NCBI GenBank assembly: GCA_016801845.1
Contig: CM028909.1
Coordinates: 14,033,313-14,097,312, forward strand
Direction: 5' to 3'
Origin: Polydactylus sextarius
Lineage: Eukaryota; Chordata; Actinopteri; Polynemidae
Length of the DNA stretch: 64,000 nucleotides
Part shown: positions 18,929-32,100 of the stretch, piece by piece
Layout of the letters: every line of letters begins with the position of its first letter
Numbering within the stretch: the stretch's first letter is position 1
Made by a program: the position numbers and the translations under genes
The notes under the pieces: generated by a model
The model's input: only the letters and a program-made list of their open reading frames with translations
What the model was told of the DNA's origin: nothing
Database searches by the model: none

Positions 18929-20843
18929 CCTTATGCATAAATCTCTACATTGACCACTTACCTTTAAGTTTACACTGAAGCGGTGATGTCCACTGAACAT
19001 TGTCTTTCTTGTAGAAAGTGACATTAGCTTGGTCTTGCTTCACTCAGGCAGTAAGGAAAATAAGACTCATGTTAACAGCTTCTTGACTTTTGAACTGTTA
19101 AAAGTTCTGACCATTAGTTAGTAAATTTTGCTTTAGTTTTGCTGTGGTCTTCAGTGAACTATAGTTATCTTGAAGAGAAACATTGGTGGTAGCAGCTGCT
19201 CTCAACTGCAAAGATCTGTGACTGTCTGCTGTGTATCCTGTGTTTACTATCAGTACTGATATTGGGGCTGGGTGGGAAATTAACCTCCCAGTGATGTAAG
19301 CTGGTTTAACTTGCCAGTACAGGTATTATAAAGGAGTGTCTAGAAGTTTACCCTGAGGCAGCTCCATTTTTTTAAACAGAGCATTTTTAGAAAGGTTACT
19401 GTGCACAGCTACTGCTAGGCAGTTTAGTTGAGATCATTATCAAACATATGAAAGATAGCACTCCTCCAATGTTTTTTTCTTTTTTGTTTATGATGTCACA
19501 ATTAATTGAAATGAATTACATATTTGAAATAACACTCAAAGTCACAAAACTCATCCATACACAAAAGATGCTACTTACAGCAGGTTTATTCTTAATTATA
19601 ATTCCAAACCACTGATATTGATCAGATGTTAGTCTGTCTTGAGAGTCCTAAGAGGACTTATTTAAAGAACTTTTAATTATGATCCCTGTCATAGTCAGGG
19701 AATGGTCTTAAATGAGTTCTTAAAACCAGTTAACTTAGTTTCAATAATAACTTTGAACTTAAGGTAAAATTATCCTGTTTCTCTTTTGACTAAATAAACA
19801 TCACATGCCTTAAGTTCCCTTTTTCACCTCTTATGAACTATAATTGTTGCTATTATTTAACTGCATGAAACCTTTTAAATGATGAACATCTTTTAAACAT
19901 GAATCTTTTTCTTTGTAAATATTTAAAAAGAACACAAGGAAATAAAATTTAGATACCAGGAATTAAAAATTTTCCCCATTAAATTCCCTTTAATTCCCCA
20001 ATTACCTTTAAATAGAAGAATTAACTTAAGTTACCAATATAGCTGAAATTCAGTTAACCTTTACTTTAAAAGCATGTGCCAAAGGTTTCTGAGGTTCGAC
20101 TCCGTATTTTGAAATACCTTAATAAAATAGAGAAGATACAAACTTATGGTCAGGTGATTTGAAACTGTCAGCACCACAGAGATCACATGATCTGTTAAAA
20201 CATAAAGAGGAAATGGAAAATACTCTTCAGAATGATCACACAGAGCTTTGAGTGTCTTAGATAATCTACCAGGAGAAGTTTATGGCTGAGCTCCAGGTAT
20301 AGAGGAAGAAAAAGAAGGTTTGTCAAATAGGACCTAAATCCACTCCATGCTTCATACCAAGAGGTCAGCCAAAGGTATGAAGCTGATGTCCTCATTATTA
20401 GGCTGCAGATTGACAATGTGTAGTTTCAGATTGTGAAAGTAACAAAGTGTCTCACACAGACAGGACCTGGCCTCGGTTTCCCGAACAAAAAAAAAAAGGT
20501 CAGCCCTCAGAAGAAGCATGAGGAGATTTCTGAAGAAAAGAATAAGATGTAAGCAGGATCCCCTCACAGGAGACTGAGGTGTCTGGAGAGATCCTCTTCA
20601 GAATTACAAAGAAGACTAGTCTGGAAGAAATCCACTACATCTAAGAAATATACGAAATCAGAGGACTTTCCATCTAATAGGCATATAAGGCTACCCTAAC
20701 CCCAGCAACCAAAGAAGCATTTAAAATATCATTAAAAAAAAACTGTAGCTACAGTTCTTATATATGTTGTTGTATTTGGTAGCCTGTTTGTACTGGCTTC
20801 ACAGTTTACGTTTAACTGGCTTCATCCGTCATCATGCAATCTG

Positions 20844-20857
20844 GTGCCATCTAGTGT
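20844..20857 (-). promoter_or_regulatory. CTCF-like core motif
   Basis: The minus strand reads ACACTAGATGGCAC, 13 of 14 positions matching CCASYAGRKGGCRS. It lies between the minus-strand gene group and plus-strand nav1. Confidence 0.35.
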
Positions 20858-20991
20858 TAAGAGTGCAGTACTGTAGAGACAAAATGGAAGCTGATACACT
20901 TTGGTAATTAGACTTAAACATTCACAGGGAACTGGTGACTTCCTCTAAGCTGATGTGCAAGATGTGCATAAGTTATTGTTCTGTCATGTCT

Positions 20992-20994
<3 letters not shown>

Positions 20995-21047
<53 letters not shown>
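20995..21047. repeat. (TG)26 microsatellite
   Basis: An uninterrupted TG tract in the intergenic region upstream of nav1. Confidence 0.95.
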
Positions 21048-21049
<2 letters not shown>

Positions 21050-22975
21050 TTTTGTTTTTTTTAACTTCTTGTCATCTCAGTTAAGCAACACCTCTGAGGA
21101 CACATCTGAGGTCCAATGTTCCACACTGTCACCCCCTCCTCATCATCCCTCCAGATGCCCCTGGGGGTGGTAGTGACACAAGTGTCCCATTGTCACAACA
21201 ACATCTGCCAGGGTCTGGCCCTCATAGGGGGATGTACATGCCTCGAGGGAACATCAGAAGATTAGCTGTGACATTAACCCCCTCCCCTCTACACACACAC
21301 ACACGCAAGCACACACTCACACACTCACACACATACATACACTTGTGTGCTTCCCCCCCAATCCTCCCGTTACAAATCACTTCCTGTTTCATGAGCCACT
21401 GAGTCAAGGCAACAGATCATTTAAGTGTGTTTTGTGCTGGTGACTGTCTGACTGACTTTTTAGTATTTGTCATCTCTTTGCCCATTTTTAAAAACAGAAG
21501 TGGGACATAGAGAAACTGAAGAGGTCCCTGTGAGTATTTGGAGGAAAGTGTTGAAGTGATAATGTATATCAAGAAAAGAGGAACAGCTTTGTTTGTGTAC
21601 AGTATGCATGCTTCTTGTACATGTGGGGGGAGATGCTGTGTTTTTGGGCAATGTACTTTGTTCTAATAGAAATTATCAATTTTTCATGGTTGGTTGATAA
21701 GTTGATCTATTTATTTGTGTACTGCAATTTCAATGGGCATATTTTCTATTATTTATGTATTTACCCTGCAGAGTCTTGCAGACAAGGTCAAGTGTTAGTG
21801 CGGTCAGTCAATCGCTGATCAATACATGGTTAAACAGAGAGCTCTACTTCAGAACCTGGAATATTAAGACCTTTACACAACTGGTCTACTGGTTCATGTT
21901 ATGATACTTAGAAATAACATTTTAAGCCCAATACATGCTGGGAATGTACTAGGGGCTTTCCAGACTAGCTGTATGTTGTGGGTCTGATTCCTCATTAACT
22001 ATTCAGTATTGTCCCTTTCTGTGAGTGTGTCAAACTGTAAGCCAGCTCAGCAGAAATATGAGGAGAGAGAGGGAAGAAGAATAATAATAGGACAATAGAG
22101 TAGTAAGAATTATAGAGACAAACACAGAACTTGTAAAAAAATGTGTGAATTAATACAGGGAAATGATATCCAGTATTCAAAATAGTTAATTAAAACTTCA
22201 TTACAGCTACATGAAGAATTTATTATTAAACCTCAGTTTCACACCTTCATCTCTGACGCAGGCTGTGTCTGTCACTGCTGCTACATTCAAACATACTCGT
22301 CTGTTTTTTAACTGGATTTTTCATGTGCACTGGCTACAGTTTGTGGTTTATGAAGGATATAACAGGCAAAATGGGGAAGCTGAGTTCAAGGTCAGATCAG
22401 GGGTGTATATTGTTTCTCTGTTTCTCAGCAGGGAAAAATATCAATAGTGTTTACTCTGCATATATCGAGTACTCAATCGCTGTCTCCCGTTTCCAGCCTC
22501 TTGTCTCTTTTGTATCTCCCCTATTTTTCTGTCTCGTTTTAGATCTTTTTTTTATTAGACGTGTGGGTCAAATTACAAAAGTGATGGATGGGGTGCTCAT
22601 CCTTCAGGCTGCTTGTTCATGCAGGCGTGTGCACTAAGGACAGGCACAGATATAGACATCAGATGTGTGGTTGTATGTGTGTGTGTGGGAGTGACTTTGT
22701 ACATATTCATTTGCTGCCAGTGGATCTATCATTAGCATCCTCTGTTTTTTTTTGTGTCCCTTTTTTTCACTCTGCTTCCTCTGACCACCATTTAAATCTT
22801 GAAAGCTGAATGAGCGGTTTGGGCTTTTCACATATATCTCCATCTGCTTAATTACCATGTATTACTCACACTATACAGGCAACCATGTGTGGGTACACAC
22901 ACACATACTCACAAACCACACTCATCGAGCTAATGGGCCAGTCTGTCTCTGCCTTAGCGGTGCTTGTATTTCACC

Positions 22976-23318
22976 TCAGAGAGGGAGGGAGAGAGGGAGG
23001 GGGGAGGGACCACAGCCAACAGGTCCATTACTGAGAGAGAGGAAGCCGAGATTGTGATGAGGGGAGGAAAAACAGAAAGAGAGGGGCGGGATACAGCTGC
23101 AGGCGTACTGCGGCAGCAGCAGAGCGGCATGACGTGACAGAGGAGTGGAATGACAGACAGAGACACACACACAAATGCACATGCTCGCAGCTCAGCGGGC
23201 CTGCCAGGCAAGACAGAAGTAGACAGAAGCAAAGGCAGGGACTGAGCTGGACGCACTCAGCAGCATACAGATTGGAGACAAACTGACTTGACGCTTTGTA
23301 TCTGTGTGATCACAGAGG
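22976..23318 (+). promoter_or_regulatory. nav1: Candidate nav1 distal promoter and non-coding exon 1
   Basis: A GC-raised, purine-rich block with a GC box (GGGGCGGG, 23083-23090) and a CRE-like TGACGTGA (23130-23137). It ends at a strong donor (CACAGAGG|GTGAGT) at 23318/23319. The next plausible exon starts at 24501. No ATG frame continues into nav1, so it would be 5' untranslated. The start site is not determined. Confidence 0.4.
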
Positions 23319-23905
23319 GTGAGTTGTTTTTTCACTTCAGTCAATATTTAATATTTCTGTTCAAGGATGCATTCAATTTGAGCGTCACTGAGTTTCTTGT
23401 GGCTTCTTTGTGTGAATGTACATTTGTGTAAATTCAACTGCTTTTGTGTGGGTAGCTAAATAAAAACACTACATCTTGATCTGCGAATGTTCACAGTGGT
23501 GTCACAGACAGCAGCACGACAGTGTGCGATAGAGTGAAAGAGAGAGGCAAACAGAAAGGCAGAGCTTAAGTGGGATGAAAAGAGATGGAGAGGGGATGAG
23601 AGAGGTGGTGGTGGGGGTGTCCGATAAACCAGGGGTGACATGACGTGATCGTCCTGAGTCAGCACTGGAGGGGCTGTATGACTCAGTGCAGCATGTATAG
23701 CATACATACTATAGGTTGTGTGTGAAGGATTTGTTAAGAGTGATGTGGAGAGGATCTGCAGCAGTGAATCACAATGGAGGTAAACTGTTTGTGCACACAT
23801 GGGCATGTTTATATTGTTGGTAGTCTGGTTATACTCCCTCCTGTTTAGTTTGTGGGTGCTTGTGGCTGTACCACCATACTTGCCTCTATAATGAGTGAAT
23901 CTGGA

Positions 23906-23936
<31 letters not shown>

Positions 23937-24500
23937 TTAGACGTGCAGCTGTTTCCTAGTTTGTGAGTGATTCACACTCCCTCTGAAGACATCTTGAGAC
24001 TCAAGCGATGACTTCTCCATGTGGTTGGACTGAGCTGCATGAAAACCTTGTGACACCAGTTTTGGTCAGTTAAGCAGTTATCCCCTTGACAGCAACAGTT
24101 ACAAAATGTCTTATATTAAGAAAACACATCATGGTGAAATTGATAGCAAAAGTACTTTAAAAATATTATTCTGTGTGGTTTACAGTCGAGACATGCAGGG
24201 GTTTTTTATTTGTCTTTTTTTCTGTGTTGTGTAAGTTTGGTGGATGACAGACTATGTGTCATTGTTAGGTCACTGTTTCCCAAATAAATTTCCATTTCAG
24301 TGACTGACTTATCAAAACATAAACAGCCTTTAGTTCATTGTTCAGATTTGTGTGTGACAGAGAGAGAGAGAGAGAGAAATGACGTTTTTCTTCCATAAGA
24401 TGAGAACACTGATTTCATCAAAGTAAGTGACTTTGAAAAGTGAGTCACCTTGTCACGCGGGTCTCTGATTGGATGAAAATGTCATTCCTGTTTGTTACAG
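23319..24500 (+). other. nav1: nav1 5' intron (inferred)
   Basis: No coding sequence. A TG tract lies at 23910-23938 and a GA tract at 24358-24377. Confidence 0.35.
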
Positions 24501-24684
24501 CTTCCTGCCTCGATGAATGGTAAGGCATTGTTGACCAATGGGAGGGCAGCGGTGAGGATGCAACAGTGATCCAGGAAAAAACAGTCCATTGTTCCTGGGA
24601 CGTCGGAGAAGTGTGACCTCCCTCCTGTTGACTCTGCCCGCTCAAACCAACGGCACACCGAGGAACTCGGCACACCACTGACAG
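24501..24684 (+). other. nav1: Candidate nav1 5'-UTR exon 2 with uORF
   Basis: Bounded by an acceptor (TGTTTGTTACAG) and a consensus donor (GACAG|GTAAGA). It contains an 18-codon upstream frame, ATG 24513 to TGA 24569. Spliced to the exon at 28263, the nav1 frame meets an in-frame TGA at 24629-24631, which supports ATG 28270 as the true start. No cDNA evidence was available. Confidence 0.4.
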
Positions 24685-25068
24685 GTAAGATACTGATATG
24701 ACACATCTGATCTGATACATGATGCTTCTTTATGCGCAGTTTATCAGCGTCAGGCATTGTTACTTCATACGATTGTGACTTCTAAAAACTTAGCGCCTTT
24801 CCAGGAATCATGACAAAAACACATTTTTGTTCTTTTGCACCACTTTGTCTTACTTGCATACTGTAAGATCTTTTGTGACACACACATTATTACGGTTGTT
24901 GTCATTGACGCAGTAAGTAGACTACTTTATTGTCGAGTCTTTAGAGCGGGTGACAAATACAAACATGGGCACTGCGAATGTCCTTCAGTTAACAGACAGA
25001 AACGACTGTGTTACCACCTCATTTATTGATTTTTGTGATGAGTCAGAGGGTGTTCATCACAAGGATGG

Positions 25069-25103
<35 letters not shown>

Positions 25104-28100
25104 AGAACATCAGAGAGACTGTGTGTGTGAGAGAGAGTTAGGATAGGGAGGGAATGTTTCTTCGGTTGAATAAAACTCAGTTTAGACTGTATGTGTCATG
25201 GGACAGACAAGCTAAAATGGTATAATATGATTATGAAGTTAGAGACAGCTGTCTAATGCCAGCTACAACACTATCCTCCTTTTTCTCTCCTAACAGAAAG
25301 TACATACCTGAAACTGTTATCTGTCATGGTTAAGGTTAATGATAATAATGTTTGTTATCAACTCATGTACAATATTAAACAGAGCAGAGCAGCACAGGAG
25401 TCAGGTTCCTTGCTGGTGCAGTTACCTAAAATGTCCAGCAGATGTCAGTATCAACCCAGCAGAATAACAGGGTACATGTAGAACATGTAAATACATGATT
25501 ATATTCACAAATCCTATAACAAAAAAAGACATTTTAGCAACGTTTTTGTTACAATATCTGTGTTAGTTGATGTTATTCAATTAAATTGTGCAGAATGTTT
25601 TTATTGTGACTTTTTTTATCTGATGTGAAGCAAAACAAATCTTTCTATATCTGTGAATGTCACGGAAATACAAACAAATGTCACATTATTAGTCACAAGT
25701 TAGCAAAAATATTAAGCTATTAGTATCCAAATTGGTTGGCTGTTTGATGACTTAATCCAATAACTTTGTTTATCGTGAATAATTTTAGACATCTTCTCAA
25801 AATACTACACTTTCTAAAGTAATTCCTATAGCTGGACAAGTCACCAGCTGTTCAACCAGTAGTGAAAGAGTCTGCAAGCCAACAGTCCAACCATTGTGAA
25901 ACAATTATGTAACAGAAAGACACAGAATGGTCTCATCTTAGAAGAAGCCTGTCGGGAGTCTGAACACATGACACAGACACGTTACAAAGTGACAACAACT
26001 TGTGTGTGTGTTTATGTTTTTATTTTCCCATTACCAGCTGAGTCTCTGTATATGTCTTGACATGAGCTGGAGTAGTACTAGGACCAGTATGAACCAGTAT
26101 GACCCCAGTTTGTCCCCATGAGGAAAATGGGAAAAGCCAATTTCCATACAGATAGACACATATCCAGACTGCACCTGTGCTCATGAAAATCCCCGAGCAG
26201 GAATTATATCAGACAGACAGAAATTCTGATGCTTATTAGTGACTCGGTCTCCCATGGGGAAAAAGAGACTGTGAGAAGGGAAGATGGAGGGAGTGGGGGT
26301 GGTTACTGGAATGAGAAGGACGAGCGATTTAGAGAGAAATGAGGAGTAAGGAGGATGGATGATCACATCTGTCTCTGTTTACCTTCTCCTGTATCACTGC
26401 CGCTGCGCATTAGCATTGAGTCAGTTATGATAGAGCACACGTCTCTGGCAAAACACCAAATCTTCATTTTCTGTGTCACTATGTCTAGTAATATAAGAAG
26501 GTGAGTGGAAGGTCTCTCTACAGAGAAACTGTCCTTTTCCTTTTATGAGACTGAAAAGTTATTTTTGGAAATCTTATGAGTTTTAGAAAAGCAGGAGTCA
26601 ACCTTTTCCTGCTGCTAGGATTCTGAAAAATACACATTTTTGCTCAGATTATTGGGGAAGTGTGTTTGTGTGACCCATATTAAACTGTGTGCAGTACTGT
26701 GATTAGATGCACAGTCAAATAATCCATCATATTATCCTTATGACTTTGACATCTTAATTTGATAGAGCTTTCCGTAACTTAATGAAAGAGTCCCAATAAA
26801 TATCCTCCCAAGAAAAATCTACACTTTTAAGAGCAAGTACAGTTAACTGCAGTTAATTGGACAGTGACGGACTGAATGTGCTTTACAGGAATTAAACAGA
26901 GGAAATGAAAATGTACAATATGGAGATGTGTGTGTCTATGTATAAGTATATATGTTTATATCAGTGTTGAAAGTTAGAGTGGAGTAGCTGCCCTTGTAAA
27001 TCTAGACAAGAAACAGCGACATGACTTGTTCCCCATGTTAGGTAAGACATAGTTTGGATGGATATATATGTATTTTTCACAGTAAAAGTCTGAGACAGTT
27101 GAGGAAACGTTTATAGATAAATATTTGACAATAGTTCAACATTATTCATTGAATGTTTGAAAAAGTGAGGAAATATGTTCAACAAGAATTAATTGCATGT
27201 ATGTATGCAAGTCTAAAGAGTATAATATACCTCCTACTCATGTTCAGTGATGCCTCTAACTTTATTATTAGTAATTGTAAATCTTATGTGTTTACATGTT
27301 TAACTCAATATGTTAGATTTTCTCAAAAAGACAAACTGCCACGTGAGATTGTGATATTTGGGAGGGTTAGCAAATTAGGTATTTATCTGTTCCTCTTCAA
27401 GATGCTGTGATCTGTCTCCAACACTTGCTGTTTCCTCTTTTCCCCCTCCCCTCCTGGACTTTTTTCCAACCCCCTAACTTCCCTCCCTCCTTCCCTCTCT
27501 CCCTCCCTCCATTAGTGTAGCACAAGGTAGTTAAAATATGATATTGCTTGAAATTTTTTTGCTTGACCATTCATTGAACACTCACTGCAGTTTGCATTGA
27601 ACAGAAGGGCTCAAAGAATATCAAGCACTTGACTTTTCTAGCTCCGTGGAGACCTGTGTCATTCTGAGTGGGATTGTGACGGTAAAAGAAACTTTTTAAT
27701 ATCTGGAATCAAAGCGAATCAGGTGAGGACGGTCCCATTCTTCCACTGAAGATATAATATTTACAGGAGCAGCTGAGAGCGGTGTTTACATGTTTTTGTG
27801 CGTGCAGGGAATCTGTGAAATAGTGTTTGAATTCATTACGTGGTGAAAATCGGTTATTTGAGAACATTACGTTCTAAAAGCAGCTGGTAGATGTGGCTGT
27901 GAGCTTGTGTCTGTGTGTGAAAGTGTTTACAGCTAGCAGGCAAATTGGATTGCACAAACGGGCCATGTCTTGCTGAAAATAAGCCCAACTCGTGCTTTAC
28001 TGTGACTCAGTTTGTCATATGTGCTTGAGTCACATGCTCACATACCATGGACGTTTACTGAGCTCTATGCTTAAGAACACCAAATTTGAGTTTATAGTTT

Positions 28101-28262
28101 ACTTGATTAGATTAATCTCCAAAGCAACTTTTTTTCTGACTATTACTTTCATATTATTGCAGAGTGTTTTTGTGCCTTAAGATGTGCCTTAAAAGTGTAG
28201 CACTCACATCACAGTCCAACTTTTTCATTCAGGTGTCTCTCTCCCTGTGTTTCTCCATTTAG
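24685..28262 (+). other. nav1: nav1 5' intron
   Basis: No coding exon seen. It holds a TG tract at 25072-25101 and a polypyrimidine tract at 27427-27512. A possible alternative first-exon donor (AATCAG|GTGAGG) lies at 27722. Confidence 0.5.
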
Positions 28263-28269
28263 GTCAGAT

Positions 28270-29138
28270 ATGAGTGGGGGAGTCAATGTGAAGTCGGCCC
28301 CTCGTGGCCCTCCCTCATCCGGAATCCCCCTTCCACGTTCCCTGCTGCCCTCATCCCCTAAGGCAGATCCCCGCCGGCGGGCTAGTGAACTGCCAAGATC
28401 CTCGACTCAAACCCCCAAACACACACCCACACACACACCCACACACTCTCCTTCACTTTGCCCGAGGAGCTCCTGTATCCCCGGTCCTTCCTCCAGAGAT
28501 GCTGGCCTGAAAAGTCAACTCTTCCAGCGTACGGGAGCTCTACCAGCTCCACAGGGGTCTCGTTCTGCATACAGCAGCCCTCTGACCCAACGTCGGATAC
28601 CACCGCCACATTCCAAAGACACATTGGATCTGGGAAAACCAGCTCCATCACGGTTACCACATGATGGCAATCGCAATAAGAACACTTTCATCAATAAGAA
28701 CCAAGCATTAGGAGCCAGTAATCTGCGTCCACCGCACCATTTCAGGAGAGTGGACAACTCAAACTCTGTAACAGCAACTGAGAATATACCAACAAGAGAA
28801 GATGAGCCTCCAGAAAACCAACCAGCTCAGCCGACTGTGTTCAACAACGGTAACCTCCACCCCTCTCTCGCACAGACGACCTATGAACACGCCAGCAGAC
28901 TTCGTAGTAACTCCATGAGCCAATCAGATGAGGAGATGGGGACTCCTGAGGATAATAGTCCATCCTCTTCTCCTGGTCCTCTGCCGCCGCCACTCATCAC
29001 GTTCACGCTGCCAGCAATGTCAAAAGTTGTTGTTGATACACAAGATGAAAACATAGAGACAATAGACAAGGAGGATGTGTCCACAGAGACACACCCACCC
29101 AAAGTCAATATGGCTACTGTGGCTCCCTTCAGCTACAG
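28270..29138 (+). CDS. nav1: nav1 coding exon 1 (long isoform N-terminus)
   Basis: Acceptor CCATTTAG at 28261-28262, donor CTACAG|GTGAGT. It encodes 289 residues of Ser/Pro/Thr-rich, low-complexity sequence with no folded domain. SGIP (residues 17-20) and SCIP (68-71) fit the SxIP motif that binds EB proteins. A CACACCCA micro-repeat gives a run of His-Thr-Pro-Thr (residues 51-59). Assignment to nav1 rests on phase-perfect splicing through 29881-29972 into the conserved exon at 39744, not on similarity I can recall. Confidence 0.75.
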
Positions 29139-32100
29139 GTGAGTTTAACAAGACGTACATCATGAACCACCTAATGTTATCATCGCAAGATCACGGCTCG
29201 GCACCATTCCCCTCTCTAATAAAGCACACATAAACACACACTGACTGGTTACTAAAGATCAGCCCAGAGGCCTGATTTGACCATTGCAGTCTTTGTATTC
29301 CTCTGTATTTCTTTCAGTCTTACATTTGTGTGCAAGCAAACACACACACACACACACACACAGTTGGTGTCCTCTGGAGCAGAGCTGATTGTTAAAGTGT
29401 CCTCTTGACAGCCTCTGGGCTCACTGTTGTATACTGTTGTTCTCTCTCACACGCACATAGTCTCTCATGTGGGATAAAGACAAGAAAAGAGTGAACCTTA
29501 TTTTGTACGTTAAAACAAAGATGTAGTGTCTGATGTGTGATGTTGAGTGTGGTGATTTGGTGAAATCCATCAAACAACACAGAATCACTCTTAAGCAGAA
29601 TTTTATTTTTTGAATGTGTGGTATGCAATAGATGAAGACTTGAATGCTAGAGCTTAATTTCTTATTTTATTGTTATAATGAAGAAATTATTGACAGTGCT
29701 TGCTGCATCAGCAGTAGTTTTGCTTTCATGGAAATTAATGTAACACACAAAGATAGTTTGTTTTCTCCTGCCGTCATACACAGAAAACTGTGTTTCTGAT
29801 TTTAATCAGATGTCGAAGCATTTCTCATTCACATGTTCAGTAACAGCTGTGCAATGGCTTTGTTTGTGGTGTGTTGACAGGTTGCAGGTGCAAGACGGTG
29901 ATTTCTCAGTGGATGAACTGAGCGACTGCTCATCTGGATCCATAGAAGTCTGCTGCGATGATCTAACACCAGGTTTGACGCACTGACAACATTTTTTTTT
30001 GCAGACATAACAATCATCCACAATCTTCCTTCCTCTTTGTCCTCTTTGTTGAGTAAAACTTGGTCTAGTTTTGTTCACCCAGTTCGCGTCAGGGCATTGA
30101 AAGGCCAGCAGCTCTCTTGGCAGATACGGATGCCTACTTCATGGCAGCCAGACACATTTACTGCAGCAGACTCATAAATGGCGTCAGACAAGACATGCCA
30201 GTGGCAGCCCTTTGGGTCTCATTGTGGAACCTGAATAGGCTCAGTGAAAACTAAGGGACAACCATTCTCTGTTCAAATCTATGTCTGTCACGCTGCTACC
30301 CATCATACCTCAGGAGCCATGTCTGAGGTTAGGTGGTGTAAGTGTGTGTGTGCGTGTGTGCGTGTGTGTTTATCTCAGCCTGGGGCTCTGCAGACTGCAG
30401 TGGTTCCTCCATGAAGAGATGTAAAATAGTGATGGGCTCAGGATGGTAAGATGAAGGAGGAAGACAGTGGTGATATGGGTCAGTAATGGGATGAAATGGG
30501 GCACTTCTTGACTTGCTGCCAGGCAGCATTATATGCACTCTGTTTTCAGTTTCATCCGAGAGCTGTTGAAGAGTTTGAACTCTTCTTCCCTTTACACTTT
30601 CTCTCCACCCCTCTCTTTGCACTTCCTCTTCATATTCATTGACCTAAAAAACCACAGTCCCAGCATGACCCCTTTCCCTTGTCCTTTTGACTGATGGTTT
30701 GCTCAGTAACCACTGCCTTTGTCATGCATTGCTGTGGTCGGTCTAAGTCTAAGGATGTGGACGTGCCTCAGAGATATGACTTTATCAGTGGCCAAGTGAA
30801 TCATTCTTTTTGATGCGGTGTGGTGGTGAGTTAATGTGTAGCACTCTTTAATTATCAAAGCCTCCTCTAGGATATGTCAGGAAGTATTAGGACCATTTTT
30901 TTTTTAAGTTTGGCTTTTTTTACACATTGTATTGAAATGAAACAATAACAATTTGTTTCCAGTGTTCTTCTTATTCCAACACTTTTTATACATCATCTCA
31001 ATTTTACGGACAATTTTGCAAATGATACCATTCCCATCCTTGTTTTTATGTAAAATAAGAAAGGTTTAGTCATTTAATTCAATTTTAAAAGGCTTTCAAA
31101 GCAGACACACAGTATGGCCCCTACCCTTACTCACATCATTGATGAGCTAATCAAATAATATTGCTATCCTCCTTATTAGTGTGAAATTAAAATTTAATTC
31201 AATTGAGTTTAGAGTTTAGTTGATTAAACATATTACAAGATATATTGTGCATGGTACATTTAGCTTGTTCTAAACATAGAGTGTTCTGTCATTAACAGAT
31301 CTGCCTTGACTTTTAAGTTCTGTCTTCTATTGATCTGTCCCAAACTCTAATTATCAGAATAGGCTAGTTTGCAAGTAAAACATTTTAAATGCTTCTTGGA
31401 GGCTTCAACCAGCTGGTTGCAGATAGGTTGGATGGCAGCTGGTGTTGGGCCAATCCCAGTTTAAAAGGCCTCTGCCTGTCTTGGGACCGTGGTTGTGGCC
31501 TTGTAATTGCTCCCTAGCAGGCGTTAGTAACAGGACTAAAATGTCTTTAGTCTCCTCTGAAGCTGCATTTACATGTAGGGTGGGCTGACACTGTAATAAC
31601 TATAATTAAGAGAGTGGAGGAAGGAAGGGAAACAAGGGAGGACGGCAAAGTTTGGAGGGAAGGAAGAGAGAAAGAGTGAGAGGGCTGAGAGATGAAAAGA
31701 GGAGGCCAGTCAGGTCAATGAGATGATAAATTTTGTAAGGAAGAAAGAAAACGTCAATAAATGTGTTCACCGAGATGAAAAGAAAGACTGAAAGCTGGTT
31801 AAGTTAAAGTGTGATAAGATAAGACGAGAAAAGAACAGTCTTAATAACCAGACTGGGAAATTTGGGTAAACATTTCCAAGCTAAGGTCTCTGGTTGAACA
31901 CATGACACAAGGCCAAACCAAGGCCAAATGATTTTGTCATGGTTGTCCTTAGTTCCCCTAAACTGAATGTGTTCCATATGCTTTCATTCACATAGATTGA
32001 ATCAGCGGTAACATAATCAGCTCTTATATTTTCAATGTGAGACACTAATGAAGACCTGAACATTAAAAGTGACTGTAGCACCATGTGGTCTTTCAATTAC

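Larger units (their letters stand above)
16187..19647 (-). pseudogene. HECT-type E3 ubiquitin ligase pseudogene, intron-containing
   Basis: Eight exon-like blocks on the minus strand: 19647-19579, 19042-18962, 18870-18777, 18244-17999, 17824-17702, 17247-17108, 16633-16498 and 16410-16187. Most have GT/AG borders. In order they read like the HECT domain of a teleost-type ligase: FYKKDNVQWTSPLQCKLKG, LFEGEQDH, FPGLSSTIIH, KGLKGTGLWPLL, MILDCIIWPSS, ENASPAKLKSLIKFW and LPTALTCFEKL, the last with the catalytic Cys (codon 16300-16298). Damage: a frameshift inside 18244-17999 with a TGA in the entry frame; an in-frame TAG at 17731-17729; a frameshift in 17247-17108; phase disagreement between 18870-18777 and 18244-17999; a 9-base tandem duplication near 16275; and a missing stop after GFGCV. 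Retained introns mean it is a decayed duplicate, not a retrocopy. The first block (19647-19579) is the least certain. Confidence 0.75.
19648..22975. other. Intergenic between HECT pseudogene and nav1
   Basis: No supported gene. Minus-strand frames at 20195-20567 could be further decayed HECT-gene sequence, but I could not match them. A CTCF-like motif lies at 20844-20857 and a long TG tract at 20995-21047. CA-rich patches occur at 21291-21340. Confidence 0.5.

Noticed and set aside
18962..19042. Sushi/IL-15 receptor alpha-like reading of the segment ending WTSPLQCKLKG
   Set aside because: The W..P..C pattern fits a sushi domain end, but the next blocks (GDVAAGSGV..., LFEGEQDH, ... LPTALTCF) continue as a HECT domain in splice phase, which explains the segment better.
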